DNA of 64,000 bases. Source: Deltaproteobacteria bacterium. GTDB lineage: Bacteria > Myxococcota > Kuafuiibacteriia > Kuafuiibacteriales > Kuafuiibacteriaceae. Made by a program: the position numbers and the translations under genes. Positions 25,431-33,813 of this stretch are shown here, one piece after another. How positions within the stretch are numbered: position 1 is the stretch's first letter; every line of letters starts with the position of its first letter. The stretch covers positions 2,842,001 through 2,906,000 of the forward strand of contig JADJBV010000001.1 of assembly GCA_016703535.1 (NCBI GenBank), given 5' to 3'. The notes under the pieces were generated by a model, which saw only the letters and a program-made list of their open reading frames with translations, did not search any database and was not told the origin of the DNA.

Positions 25431-26414
25431 TCATCGAACCTCGAGGATAGTTTCGTCGACGTCGATCCGCCCGTCGAAGAGGAAGCCCAACACCAAGACC
25501 CCCAGCCCCACGATGGTGCTCGGGATGCCGGCGTAGACCATGCCGGCGGCGTCGGTCCCGACGCCGACCGAAAACAACGCCACGCCGGCCGCGGCGGCGA
25601 CGCCCCCCAGGGACCAGGCGATCACGCTGCCTTCACTCGGCACCTCCTTGATGAGGAAGGTCTTGTTGTGGTTCCGGGGCTCGACGTCGAAGGTCCCGTC
25701 GTAGCCGCCCAACTCGGGGATCGAGACCAAAAGGCGTGCTTCGCCGATCGCCAAGGACGACAGAGTGCACGGCCCGGCTTGGTCGACCGGCCCGGGGCAA
25801 CGATGGGTCCGGCCGTCGGGGGCCAACACCTTGACGTCGAAGCCGTACCTCGGGTCCCGGGTCAAGAACTGCAGGTGGCTGGCCGAGATCGCCACGCCGG
25901 GTCGCGGTGGCGCCAAGGTGGTGTCCGCGGGGGGCGGTGCTGCCGACCCGCCGCCCTCCCCTCGGAGCCGCGCCGCGGCCCGCTCGATCGACTTCGCGAG
26001 GCCATCGACGTCACAGCCGCCCTTTTCGGTGGTCGCTTGTTCGGTGGTGGAGCGCTCCAGGTCATAAAGGGTCGCGACCAGGGCGCACTGGCTGCCCAAC
26101 TTGACGACCTCGGTCAGGACCGACTTGTTGGCGGCCAACTCCCGGCCGATCTCGATCTGACAGGCCTCGTCGTAACACTCTTGGTAGGACTCGGCCTTCT
26201 TCTCCCGGAGGGCCCGGGCCAGATCGGCCTCCGGGACGACCAGCAGCCGACCACCAGCGGCGAGCTGAGCCGCCAGGTAACGAGTCAGCTGGCCACGCTC
26301 CGCCTCGCTGAGGGCCTGGGTCCCGTCCCGCAACCCGAACACCGCGACCACCGGGGGCGCCGCCCAAGCGGTGCTCGAGGACGCGAGCAAAGCCCCCCAC
26401 AAGACCACCCGCAT
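25431..26414 (-). CDS. Exported CsgG-like/PEGA-type membrane protein
   Basis: This 327-residue protein has a signal peptide (residues 1-18, cut after AWA). A following domain (VVAVFGLRDGTQALSEAERGQL ... ECYDEACQIEIGREL) matches the periplasmic CsgG/TolB-N-like module common in myxobacterial envelope proteins; it often binds other lipoproteins. A Pro-rich linker, a PEGA-like beta domain (YGFDVKVLAPDGRTHRC) and two C-terminal helices (about 265-285 and 293-312) complete it. It lies on the opposite strand between the two Cys-rich paralogues, so the trio may have arisen by duplication around it. The substrate or complex is unknown. Confidence 0.8.
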   Translation of the reverse strand: MRVVLWGALLASSSTAWAAPPVVAVFGLRDGTQALSEAERGQLTRYLAAQLAAGGRLLVVPEADLARALREKKAESYQECYDEACQIEIGRELAANKSVLTEVVKLGSQCALVATLYDLERSTTEQATTEKGGCDVDGLAKSIERAAARLRGEGGGSAAPPPADTTLAPPRPGVAISASHLQFLTRDPRYGFDVKVLAPDGRTHRCPGPVDQAGPCTLSSLAIGEARLLVSIPELGGYDGTFDVEPRNHNKTFLIKEVPSEGSVIAWSLGGVAAAAGVALFSVGVGTDAAGMVYAGIPSTIVGLGVLVLGFLFDGRIDVDETILEVR

Positions 26415-26480
26415 GCCCGGAAGATACCCGAAGCCCTGGACCGCGGGTAGAAAGGCGCCAGGTCGTCGTAATGAGGGGGC

Positions 26481-27860
26481 ATGCGCATCGGAGTGCTTTT
26501 GGTGTTCGCCCTTTGGCCTTTGGCCTGCGGCGACTCACGGGACCGGGACTCGAGCCCCCGCCCGAACAGCACCTGCGGCAACGGTCAGATCGACTCGGGT
26601 GAAGCCTGCGATGGCAACGAACTGAACGGCTCCACCTGCCAGACCTTGGGCCTCGGCGCCGGAGGCTTGGCGTGTCGCCGGGACTGCAAGACCTTCGATC
26701 GGAGCCTCTGCGGCGCGGCCCCCAGCTGCGGCAACGGCGCCGTCGATGCGGCCGAGGTCTGCGAAGGCGCCGACCTGTCGGGCCAATCGTGCATGTCCTT
26801 GGGGTTGGGCACCGGCGCCCTCGCCTGCCTGCCCAACTGCAACGGCTATCAAACCCAAGGTTGCATGACCAGCAACCCGGCCACCTGCGGCAACAACCGG
26901 GCCGAAGGCACCGAGGTCTGCGACGGCACCGATCTGGGGGGCGCCACCTGCCAGAGCCTGGGCTTCACCGGCGGCACCTTGAGCTGCGCCGCCGACTGCC
27001 GAACCCGAGTCACCAGCGCTTGCGCGGGCACCTGCACCCCCCAATGTGGCGGACGCAGCTGCGGCCCGGATCCGGCCTGCGGGACCTCTTGCGGCACCTG
27101 CAGCGCCGGCACCTGCAACGCGAGCGGTCAGTGTGAAGGCGGGCCGGGCGGCTCACCGCGGATCATCAGCTTCACCAGCAACACCACCATGTATTCGGGC
27201 GGCACCTTGGTGCTTTCGGCGATCGTCACCGATCCCGACGGCGTCGACGATCTGATCGGCGGACAGCTGGTCTCGCCCTTGGGCGGCACCTACGGGTCCT
27301 TCGCGACGGCGGCTCAAGAAGGCGCCTATAGCCTGACCCTCGACTGGAACGCCCTCAACCAAGTTGAGGTGATCGAAGGCCCGCCCAGCGGCATCAGCCG
27401 ACGTTTTATCGCCCAGTTCTTCGACCAAGCCGGCAACTCGGCGACCCAGGAGGTCACGATCCAGATCGGCTGTGGCAATGGCGTGGACTCGCTCTGCCAA
27501 GACGGGTGCCTCGATCTTTCGGCCGACGACTTCCGCTGTGGCCAGTGCAGCCGCAGCTGCGAACAGGTAGTCCCGGCCAACAGCGAGCCGGATACCACTC
27601 CAGGGGGCGCACGCTGGTGCGCCGACAGCCAATGTCACTTCCGCCTCTTCAGCCGAAGCCCCATCACCGCGGTGACGTGCCAGGCGGCTTGTGCCGCCAT
27701 CGGGGCCGCTTGCGCTTCCCCGTCGGGCAGCCCTGCCACCGTAGGTCGAGCCACCTACGAACCCGAAGGTTGTCCGAACACCGCTATCGGGGACTGCAAC
27801 CAGAACTTGTCCTTGCCGAACTGCAGTCTAGTTTCCCTGGAGTGCCGCTGCGCGCTTTGA
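26481..27860 (+). CDS. Cysteine-rich lipoprotein with Myxococcus-type disulfide repeats (paralogue B)
   Basis: This 459-residue lipoprotein has lipobox PLAC (Cys 14), SRDRDSS, three CGNGxxD...GxxC repeats, a CGGRSCGPDPACG cluster, an Ig-like domain (RIISFTSNTTMY ... DPDGVDD) and a C-terminal module ending LECRCAL. The architecture is the same as the gene at 24005, and stretches such as SFTSN and VTDPDGVDD are identical. ATG 26481 follows GAGGGGG. The pair probably arose by duplication and has since diverged, most in the C-terminal module. Surface exposure and disulfide bonding are inferred from the lipoprotein signal and cysteine count. Confidence 0.87.
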   Translation: MRIGVLLVFALWPLACGDSRDRDSSPRPNSTCGNGQIDSGEACDGNELNGSTCQTLGLGAGGLACRRDCKTFDRSLCGAAPSCGNGAVDAAEVCEGADLSGQSCMSLGLGTGALACLPNCNGYQTQGCMTSNPATCGNNRAEGTEVCDGTDLGGATCQSLGFTGGTLSCAADCRTRVTSACAGTCTPQCGGRSCGPDPACGTSCGTCSAGTCNASGQCEGGPGGSPRIISFTSNTTMYSGGTLVLSAIVTDPDGVDDLIGGQLVSPLGGTYGSFATAAQEGAYSLTLDWNALNQVEVIEGPPSGISRRFIAQFFDQAGNSATQEVTIQIGCGNGVDSLCQDGCLDLSADDFRCGQCSRSCEQVVPANSEPDTTPGGARWCADSQCHFRLFSRSPITAVTCQAACAAIGAACASPSGSPATVGRATYEPEGCPNTAIGDCNQNLSLPNCSLVSLECRCAL

Positions 27861-27953
27861 GTTCGGCGGACGTTGAGCGGTTGGTCACTTCATCCTGAAA
27901 TCAGCTCGAACAACGCTGGCGCAGCGGCGCCCCACTGCACTACCGATGTTTGG

Positions 27954-29261
27954 GTGAGCGATGAGGTGCTCTACCGCTGGCCCGCGCCAGCGCCAGAGGT
28001 GGCGCGGCTCTTGGCCCACGCCCAACCCGACGATCGGCCCTTCGTGTTGGCCTCAGGCCCGGGCGATCCCGCCTTGTCCTCGTGGTCGTATGTCGGGCTC
28101 GAAGCGCTCGCCCAACATTCGACGCTGGAGCAGGCCTGGCCCACCTTGACCGGGTGGAGCTCGAGCGGCGAGCCGCCATTCACCGGTGGGTTGGTTGGGT
28201 ATTTGGGCTACGACCAAGGTTGGGCCTACGTGAAGAGACCTCGGCCACCGCGGCTTGATCCGCTGGGCCTGCCCAACGCGGCGATCTTCTCGTACGACGC
28301 CATCTACGCCCGGCACGAACCTTCGGGGGTCGGCTACGTCTGTGCCCAGCCCAACCCGGAAGCCCGGCGTCGGGCCGAGCGCCTCCAGGCCTTGTTGAGC
28401 GAGGCCACGCCGACTCCGCAAGGTAGCTTGCGCACGCCCCTCCAGGCCCGGATCTCGGAGGAGCAATATCGGAGACGGGTGGCGGTGTTGCTCGACGCCA
28501 TCGCCGCCGGCGAACTCTACCAGGCCAACCTCTCTTACGGCGTAGAGGGGCGTTATGCCGGTGATCCGGTGGCCACGTTCCTGCGGGTGTTGGAGTCCCC
28601 CCCACCCTTCGCGGCTTTTTTGGGCCTGGGGGCTGGCCAGACGATCGTCTCGGCGTCGCCCGAGTGTTTTTTTGATCTCGAGGGCCCGAGCCGCCGCATC
28701 TCGGCCTATCCGATCAAGGGCACCCGAGGCCGGTCCGTGGACCGAGAGCTCGATCACCGCTTGGCAGAAGAGTTGGTGCGGGATCCAAAAGAGCGGGCCG
28801 AACACCTGATGATCGTGGACCTCTTGCGCAATGACCTGGGGCGCATCGCCCTGCCCGGATCGGTGCAGGTGAACGGCCTGGCCTACGTGGAGTCCTTCCC
28901 CACGGTCCACCACCTGACCAGCCGAGTGCAGGCCAACTTGCCACCCCAGCTCCCGGTGAACGCCTTGTGGTCCGCCCTCTTCCCCGGCGGCTCGATCACC
29001 GGCGCGCCCAAGTTGAGATCGATGGAGCTGATCGACGAGTTGGAGGGTGAGGCCCGCGGCGTCTATACGGGCAGCATCTTCTACGCAGGCGCCGACGGTT
29101 CCTTGCGCTCCAACATCGCCATCCGTACCGCCTCCTTCGCCGGGGAGTGGGTCCGCTTCGGAGTGGGCGGCGGGATCGTGGCCGACTCTCGGCCCGAGCA
29201 AGAGTGGGAAGAGACCAAGCTCAAGGCCAAGGCCCTGAGCCGCGCCCTCCGGGGCGAATGA
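27954..29261 (+). CDS. pabB: Aminodeoxychorismate synthase component I
   Basis: This chorismate-binding enzyme of about 435 residues converts chorismate with ammonia to 4-amino-4-deoxychorismate for folate synthesis. The signature PIKGTRGR carries the Lys that marks PabB rather than anthranilate synthase (PIAGT). Other motifs are LMIVDLLRNDLGR, FPGGSITGAPK and the C-terminal GVGGGIVADS. GTG 27954 is taken as the start because homology begins soon after; upstream TTG 27873 is possible but lacks protein-like sequence. No pabA or pabC lies next to it. The 3' end faces lpxC across a 270-base gap. Confidence 0.92.
   Translation: MSDEVLYRWPAPAPEVARLLAHAQPDDRPFVLASGPGDPALSSWSYVGLEALAQHSTLEQAWPTLTGWSSSGEPPFTGGLVGYLGYDQGWAYVKRPRPPRLDPLGLPNAAIFSYDAIYARHEPSGVGYVCAQPNPEARRRAERLQALLSEATPTPQGSLRTPLQARISEEQYRRRVAVLLDAIAAGELYQANLSYGVEGRYAGDPVATFLRVLESPPPFAAFLGLGAGQTIVSASPECFFDLEGPSRRISAYPIKGTRGRSVDRELDHRLAEELVRDPKERAEHLMIVDLLRNDLGRIALPGSVQVNGLAYVESFPTVHHLTSRVQANLPPQLPVNALWSALFPGGSITGAPKLRSMELIDELEGEARGVYTGSIFYAGADGSLRSNIAIRTASFAGEWVRFGVGGGIVADSRPEQEWEETKLKAKALSRALRGE
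28418..28431. repeat. Interrupted palindrome GCAAG-N4-CTTGC, copy 4
   Basis: Spacer GTAG. It encodes Gln-Gly-Ser-Leu in pabB. The arms extend to CGCAAG/CTTGCG. Confidence 0.85.
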
Positions 29262-29531
29262 CGGATCTGGCGGCCGAGCGAAGGGATCTTCGGTTCACAT
29301 CTGGCCGTACGCGGCCCGAGGGCCCGAAAGGGGGCCGAAGGTTCCACACAAGCTGAGCAGCACTAGGGTGCCTCACCCGCGCGGAGATGGTCGGGTCCCG
29401 TGCCGGAAGGAGCATATCTGGCCATTGTCTGGCCAAACACGACTGAGGCGCCCGGAAGGGGCCCGAAGGGCCGACACGAGCAGGAGCGATGAGACCGAAC
29501 GCGACCCGATCCGCTTCACGCGGTGGAGGCG
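29262..29531. other. Convergent intergenic region with two GC hairpins
   Basis: These 270 bases separate the 3' ends of pabB and lpxC and hold no credible gene. Two similar hairpins are visible: GGCCC-loop-GGGCC at 29321-29336 and GGCCC-GAA-GGGCC at 29460-29472. Three TCTGGCC words (near 29299, 29417 and 29429) add further pairing potential. The hairpins could end transcription from both sides, although no T-run follows them. A small structured RNA is possible but matches no family I know. Confidence 0.5.
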
Positions 29532-30458
29532 CTAGAGGGCGGCCAGGCCACCGAGGCGGAACTGGGGCAACTCGAGTTGAGCGCCCTCCACCTCTTTTCG
29601 GTGGGTGAACTCGCAGATCTCGTAGGCCCGGGGTTGGGCCAACAGGGCCGAGGTCAGCTGAGCGTGGAGCGCGTGGCCACTCTTGTGGCCGACGTAGCCG
29701 CCGATGATGGGGGCACCCAGCAGGGCCAGATCACCGATCGCGTCCAGCACCTTGTGGCGCACGAATTCGTCGGGGAAGCGAAGCCCATCCGGGTTCCGCA
29801 CCGAGTAGTCGTCGATCACGACCGCGTTGTCCAAGCTGCCACCCCGGGCCAAGCCCGCCCGATGCATCGCCTCCACGTCTTTGGCGAAGCCGAAGGTTCG
29901 GGCCCGGGCGATGTGACGAACGAAGCCGGTGTCGGAGAGGGACAACTCGTAGCTCTGGCGGTTCACCAGCGGGTGATTGAACTCGATGGTGGCCTTGAGC
30001 CGGAAACAGGTGGCGGGTTCGAGTCGAGCCCACTTGTCGCCGTCCCCGACGGTCACCGGACGGCGCACCACCAGGAACTTCTTCGGGCGGCGTTGGGCCA
30101 CGGTGCCGCCCGCCTCCCGGATGAGATCGACGAAGGGTTGGGCCGAGCCGTCCAGGATCGGGAGCTCGGGGCCGTCGACCTCGATGTACGCGTTGTCGAC
30201 GCCCAAGCCGAAGAGGGCCGCGATCAAGTGCTCGACGGTGCTGACGGTGATCCCGTCTTTGCCCAAGGTGGTGGCCAAGCGGGTGTCGACGACGAAGGCG
30301 GCGTGGGCCGGGATCTCGTGGTCCTGATGGTCGGTGCGGATGAACCGGAGGCCGGTGTCGGGGGGCGCAGGGAGGATGCGGAAGGTGGCCAACTCGCCGC
30401 TGTGAAGGCCGATGCCTTGGCCATGAACGAGAGACTTCACCGTGCGTTGCGACAACAT
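29532..30458 (-). CDS. lpxC: UDP-3-O-acyl-N-acetylglucosamine deacetylase
   Basis: This 308-residue zinc amidase catalyses the committed step of lipid A synthesis in the cytoplasm. Zinc ligands are visible: His 77 in TVEHLIAAL, and His 235 and Asp 239 in RHKVLDAIGDL. The catalytic-region His lies in GHKSGHALH (residues ~258-265). The length matches the family. The ATG follows TAAGGG. It is the sole lipid A gene here, apart from its usual lpxA/fabZ neighbours. Its presence shows that the organism makes lipopolysaccharide. Confidence 0.95.
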   Translation of the reverse strand: MLSQRTVKSLVHGQGIGLHSGELATFRILPAPPDTGLRFIRTDHQDHEIPAHAAFVVDTRLATTLGKDGITVSTVEHLIAALFGLGVDNAYIEVDGPELPILDGSAQPFVDLIREAGGTVAQRRPKKFLVVRRPVTVGDGDKWARLEPATCFRLKATIEFNHPLVNRQSYELSLSDTGFVRHIARARTFGFAKDVEAMHRAGLARGGSLDNAVVIDDYSVRNPDGLRFPDEFVRHKVLDAIGDLALLGAPIIGGYVGHKSGHALHAQLTSALLAQPRAYEICEFTHRKEVEGAQLELPQFRLGGLAAL

Positions 30459-30637
30459 CCCTTACCCCGCGACCTTGGAGGCATTTCGAGCAATTTCGGG
30501 GCCATGGAGTCAGATCGCGCATTGCGCCAGGCCCCGTGCGGCCTTAGCTCAGCAAGTCGCAGGGCGGACTCGGATCCAACTGTCGCAAAAAAGATACGGT
30601 GTCGTTTTGGCGCCACTGTCGGTCGAGGTAGGAATCC

Positions 30638-31669
30638 TTACAAGAGCGGAGGATTCTTGGGGGTTCGCCCCAGATGTTCGTAGGCCCGCAAGGTCGCGAC
30701 CCGGCCCCGGGGGGTGCGCTTCAGGTACCCCTGCTGGATCAGGTAGGGCTCGTAGACGTCCTCCAGGGTGCCGGCTTCTTCACCGGTCGCCGCCGACAGG
30801 GTGTCGAGGCCGACCGGGCCGCCATCGAAGCGTTCGATGATCGCCATCAGGAGGCGTCGGTCCATCTCGTCGAAGCCCCGGCGATCGATCTCCAGGGCGT
30901 CCAAGCCCCGGTCGGCGATGTCCTGGGTGATGCGCCCGTCGCCGAGGACCTGGGCAAAGTCCCGCAACCGCCGCAGCAGCCGGTTGGCGACCCGGGGGGT
31001 GCCGCGAGAGCGGGCCGCGATCTCCTTGGCCCCGGCGGGGTCGAGCTCAGCGCCCAGACGTTGGGCCGACCGCCGGACGATCTCCTCCAGCTCATGGGGT
31101 TCGTAGAAGTCGAGGCGCGCGAGGTAGCCGAAGCGATCCCGGAGCGGGTTGGAGAGCAGGCCGGCCCGGGTGGTGGCGCCGATCAGCGTAAAACGCGGCA
31201 ACGGCAAGGTCATGGTCCGGGCGTGGGGCCCGTCGCCGATCACCACATCGAAGCGGAACTCCTCCATGGCGGGGTAGAGGTTCTCTTCGACCGCCGGGGT
31301 GAGCCGGTGGATCTCGTCGATGAACAACACGTCGCCCGGCTCCAGGCTGGTCAAGATGCCGGCGAGATCGCCCTTCTTCTCCAGGGCCGGGCCCGAGGTC
31401 AGGTGCAGCTTGGCGCCCATCTCGTGGGCGATCAGGTAACTCAGTGAGGTCTTGCCGAGACCCGGTGGCCCCGAGAACAAGAGGTGGTCGACCGGCTCGC
31501 CCCGAGCCTTGGCCGCCTGGGTGAAGACCTTGAGGTTCTCCTTCACCTTGGCTTGGCCGATGTACTCGTCGAAGGATCGGGGCCGGAGCGCCACGTCGAG
31601 GGGCTGATCTTCGGGGCGGCGTTGCCCCGTCAGGGAGCGTTCGCCCTCCTCTTCCTCCCGACGTGACAT
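30638..31669 (-). CDS. ruvB: Holliday junction helicase motor RuvB
   Basis: This 343-residue AAA+ ATPase pumps DNA through RuvA to drive branch migration. Walker A GPPGLGKTS, Walker B LFIDEIHRL, sensor 1 GATTRAG and the arginine-finger region FGYLARLDFY are intact, and the C-terminal winged helix ends with RTPRGR. It starts 12 bases after the ruvA stop, so they form one transcript. The 178 bases between it and lpxC contain a T6 run on the minus strand, downstream of the ruvB stop, but no convincing stem. Confidence 0.96.
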   Translation of the reverse strand: MSRREEEEGERSLTGQRRPEDQPLDVALRPRSFDEYIGQAKVKENLKVFTQAAKARGEPVDHLLFSGPPGLGKTSLSYLIAHEMGAKLHLTSGPALEKKGDLAGILTSLEPGDVLFIDEIHRLTPAVEENLYPAMEEFRFDVVIGDGPHARTMTLPLPRFTLIGATTRAGLLSNPLRDRFGYLARLDFYEPHELEEIVRRSAQRLGAELDPAGAKEIAARSRGTPRVANRLLRRLRDFAQVLGDGRITQDIADRGLDALEIDRRGFDEMDRRLLMAIIERFDGGPVGLDTLSAATGEEAGTLEDVYEPYLIQQGYLKRTPRGRVATLRAYEHLGRTPKNPPLL

Positions 31670-31681
31670 CCGTCCTTGGTC

Positions 31682-32287
31682 TTAGCCCAAAGGCCGGCGG
31701 CTGAGGAGCGCCTCCTTCAAGAGGGCCTCCAGGGACGCTTCGGGCCCGAGCCGCTCGATCGCCCGGCGAGCCGCCTCTTCGGCGGTCCCCTCCCTAAAGC
31801 CCAGGTTGATCAACGCCGAATGGAGATCTCGGGCTCGGGCGTCGGCCGCTGGCATCGGCCGGGTCGAGGGGGTTCCGCGGGCCGCCACCGGGCCCAGGTC
31901 ACGGAGCTTCTCCCGCAGGTCGAGGACCAAACGTTCGGCGGTTTTTTTGCCGACCCCAGGCAACTTGGCCAGCCGCCCCGGATCCCCGGCCAGGATCAGC
32001 TCCACCAACTCCGCCACCGAGGTCCGCAACATGCCCATCGCCTTGACCGGCCCGACCCCCGGCACCGTCAACAACAGCTCGAAGACGGAAAGGTCCAGGG
32101 CCGCTTCGAAGGCAAACAGCTGCAGAGCGTCCTCCCGAACATGGGTATAGACGTGGAGATCCACGGGCTGCCCCAACCGCAAGGTCGAGCCCTCCGGGAT
32201 CGCCACCCGGTACCCCACCCCATGAACATCGACGACCGCGGTCCCCACAGCCCGATCGATCACCTCACCCCGTAGCCGACCGATCAT
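31682..32287 (-). CDS. ruvA: Holliday junction DNA-binding protein RuvA
   Basis: This 201-residue protein has the N-terminal OB-fold (MIGRLRGEVID), two helix-hairpin-helix motifs (VPGVGPVKAMGML; LPGVGKKTAERL) and a C-terminal helical domain (LGFREGTAEEAARRA) that touches RuvB. A flexible linker (PSTRPMPAADA) separates them. It tetramerises on four-way junctions. It is followed closely by ruvB, and lies 187 bases after ruvC, a gap in which I see no gene. Confidence 0.95.
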   Translation of the reverse strand: MIGRLRGEVIDRAVGTAVVDVHGVGYRVAIPEGSTLRLGQPVDLHVYTHVREDALQLFAFEAALDLSVFELLLTVPGVGPVKAMGMLRTSVAELVELILAGDPGRLAKLPGVGKKTAERLVLDLREKLRDLGPVAARGTPSTRPMPAADARARDLHSALINLGFREGTAEEAARRAIERLGPEASLEALLKEALLSRRPLG

Positions 32288-32474
32288 CGTAGGCCTCCGT
32301 CCATCGCCCGTCGTCCGAGACGGCCAAGTCCGGCCACCCCGAGGTACGGACCGCTCCGTGTTCGGTCATCTCCGCTCTGCCGTGGTCGAACCTTCGGCCC
32401 CCTTGCGGGCGATGGCACTCGCGGCGCGGACGGTCGACCTGGCGGGCACCGGACGAGTTGGGCGCATCGGGTGA

Positions 32475-32990
32475 TCATCGAGCCCCTCCCCTGCCTTTTT
32501 GGGCCCGTTCGGTCGCCTCCAGCCAGCGATGGGCCGCGGCCCCCGCGATCGCCACCGCCAACGCGTCGGCCGTGTCGGCTTGAGCACGACGCTCCATCCC
32601 GAGGAGCACCTTGACCATCTCTTGGACCTGCCCTTTTTCGGCGCGCCCGGAGCCGGTGACCGCCTTCTTCACCTCGGCCGGCGAGAGCTCGCGGACCGGG
32701 CAACCTTGTTCGCCGGCCACCAAAAGGGCCACCCCACGGGCATGGGCCAAAACGAAGGCGGTCTTGGCGTTCTGGTGGTGGAACATGGACTCGATGTAGA
32801 TCGCGTCCGGGCGCTGCTCCAAAAGAGCCTCCCGGAGGCCTCGGGCGACGATCCCCAGGCGGCTGGGCAAGGGCGACTCTTCGTCGGCTTCGATCAAGCC
32901 ACAACCAAGGAGCAACAGGCGACTGCCCTCGGCCCGGATCGCACCCCAGCCGGTGCGGCGTGAGCCAGGATCGATGCCGAAGGTGATCAC
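32475..32990 (-). CDS. ruvC: Holliday junction resolvase RuvC
   Basis: This 171-residue endonuclease cuts four-way junctions symmetrically. The first catalytic Asp is in FGIDPGSRRTGWG, the Glu in YIESMFHHQNAKTA, and the last acidic pair in DTADALAVAI. It starts at GTG 32990, overlapping the yebC stop (GTGA). The C-terminal tail after AAAHRW is slightly longer than usual and basic. It forms yebC-ruvC-ruvA-ruvB, a common bacterial order. Confidence 0.95.
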   Translation of the reverse strand: MITFGIDPGSRRTGWGAIRAEGSRLLLLGCGLIEADEESPLPSRLGIVARGLREALLEQRPDAIYIESMFHHQNAKTAFVLAHARGVALLVAGEQGCPVRELSPAEVKKAVTGSGRAEKGQVQEMVKVLLGMERRAQADTADALAVAIAGAAAHRWLEATERAQKGRGGAR

Positions 32991-33739
32991 GACTCGGAGA
33001 GGCGCGCCATGATCTCGTCGGAGATGTCGAAGTTGGCGAAGACCTTCTGCACGTCGTCGTTGTCTTCGAGCCTCTCCACCAGGGACAAGGTCCGTTTGGC
33101 CATGTCCTCGTCGAGGCGAACGGTGTTGTTCGGGAGCATGGTGAGCTGGGCCTCGAGCGCTTCGAGTCCAGCCTTGTCCAGGGCCTCTTTGACCGCGTGG
33201 AAATCGGCGGGAGTGGTGTAGACCACCACGTGGTCGGCCTCGGTCTTGACGTCTTGAGCTCCGGCCTCCAGGGCCGCCTCCATGACCTTGTCCTCCGAAT
33301 ATTTGGCGCTGTCGTACCGGATGGTGCCGAGCTTGGAGAAGATAAACGCCACGCTCCCCAGTTTTCCCAGGTTGCCCCCGGCCTTGTCGAAGATGCTGCG
33401 CACCTCGGCGATGGTCCGATTTTGGTTGTCGGTGGTGATCTCGATGATGAAGGCCACGCCGCCGGGGCCATAGCCCTCGTAGACCAGCTCCTCGATCTGA
33501 CCGCCGTCGAGCTCGCCGGTGCCCTTCTTGATGGCCCGGCTGACGTTGTCCATGGGCATGGCCGAGGCCCGGGCCGCCTGGATCGCCAGGCGCAGGCGGG
33601 GGTTACCTGTGGGGTCCCCGCCGCCCATCCGGGCCGCCACCGTGATCTCCTTGGAGAGCTTGGTGAAGATCTTGCCGCGGACCGCGTCCGCCGCGCCCTT
33701 CTTGCGTTTGATCGTGCTCCATCGACTGTGTCCGGACAT
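32987..33739 (-). CDS. yebC: YebC/TACO1-family regulatory or translation protein
   Basis: This 250-residue protein starts MSGHSRWSTIKRKKGA, the family hallmark, and contains NPRLRLAIQAARASAMPMDN and YEGYGPGGVA. Members were annotated as DNA-binding regulators near ruv genes; more recent work links them to relieving ribosome stalling at proline runs. That would suit this proline-rich proteome (inference). A GAGG ribosome site precedes ATG 33739. It is the first gene of the ruv operon, and its 74-base upstream gap is shared with the divergent PHP lipoprotein gene. Confidence 0.95.
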   Translation of the reverse strand: MSGHSRWSTIKRKKGAADAVRGKIFTKLSKEITVAARMGGGDPTGNPRLRLAIQAARASAMPMDNVSRAIKKGTGELDGGQIEELVYEGYGPGGVAFIIEITTDNQNRTIAEVRSIFDKAGGNLGKLGSVAFIFSKLGTIRYDSAKYSEDKVMEAALEAGAQDVKTEADHVVVYTTPADFHAVKEALDKAGLEALEAQLTMLPNNTVRLDEDMAKRTLSLVERLEDNDDVQKVFANFDISDEIMARLSES

Positions 33740-33813
33740 GCGTTTGCCTCAGGAACGCAGGGTCTAACACGCGGATGAAGTGCCCTCAACCGGTGTGGTA
33801 AGGACCTTCCAGC

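Noticed and set aside
29381..29420. SRP RNA-like words (GGTCGGGTCC, GCCGGAAGG)
   Set aside because: The GGAA tetraloop lies on a poorly paired stem and the symmetric-loop bases of 4.5S RNA are not in place.
30588..30593. T6 run on the minus strand after ruvB as a terminator
   Set aside because: No stable GC stem precedes the T-run.
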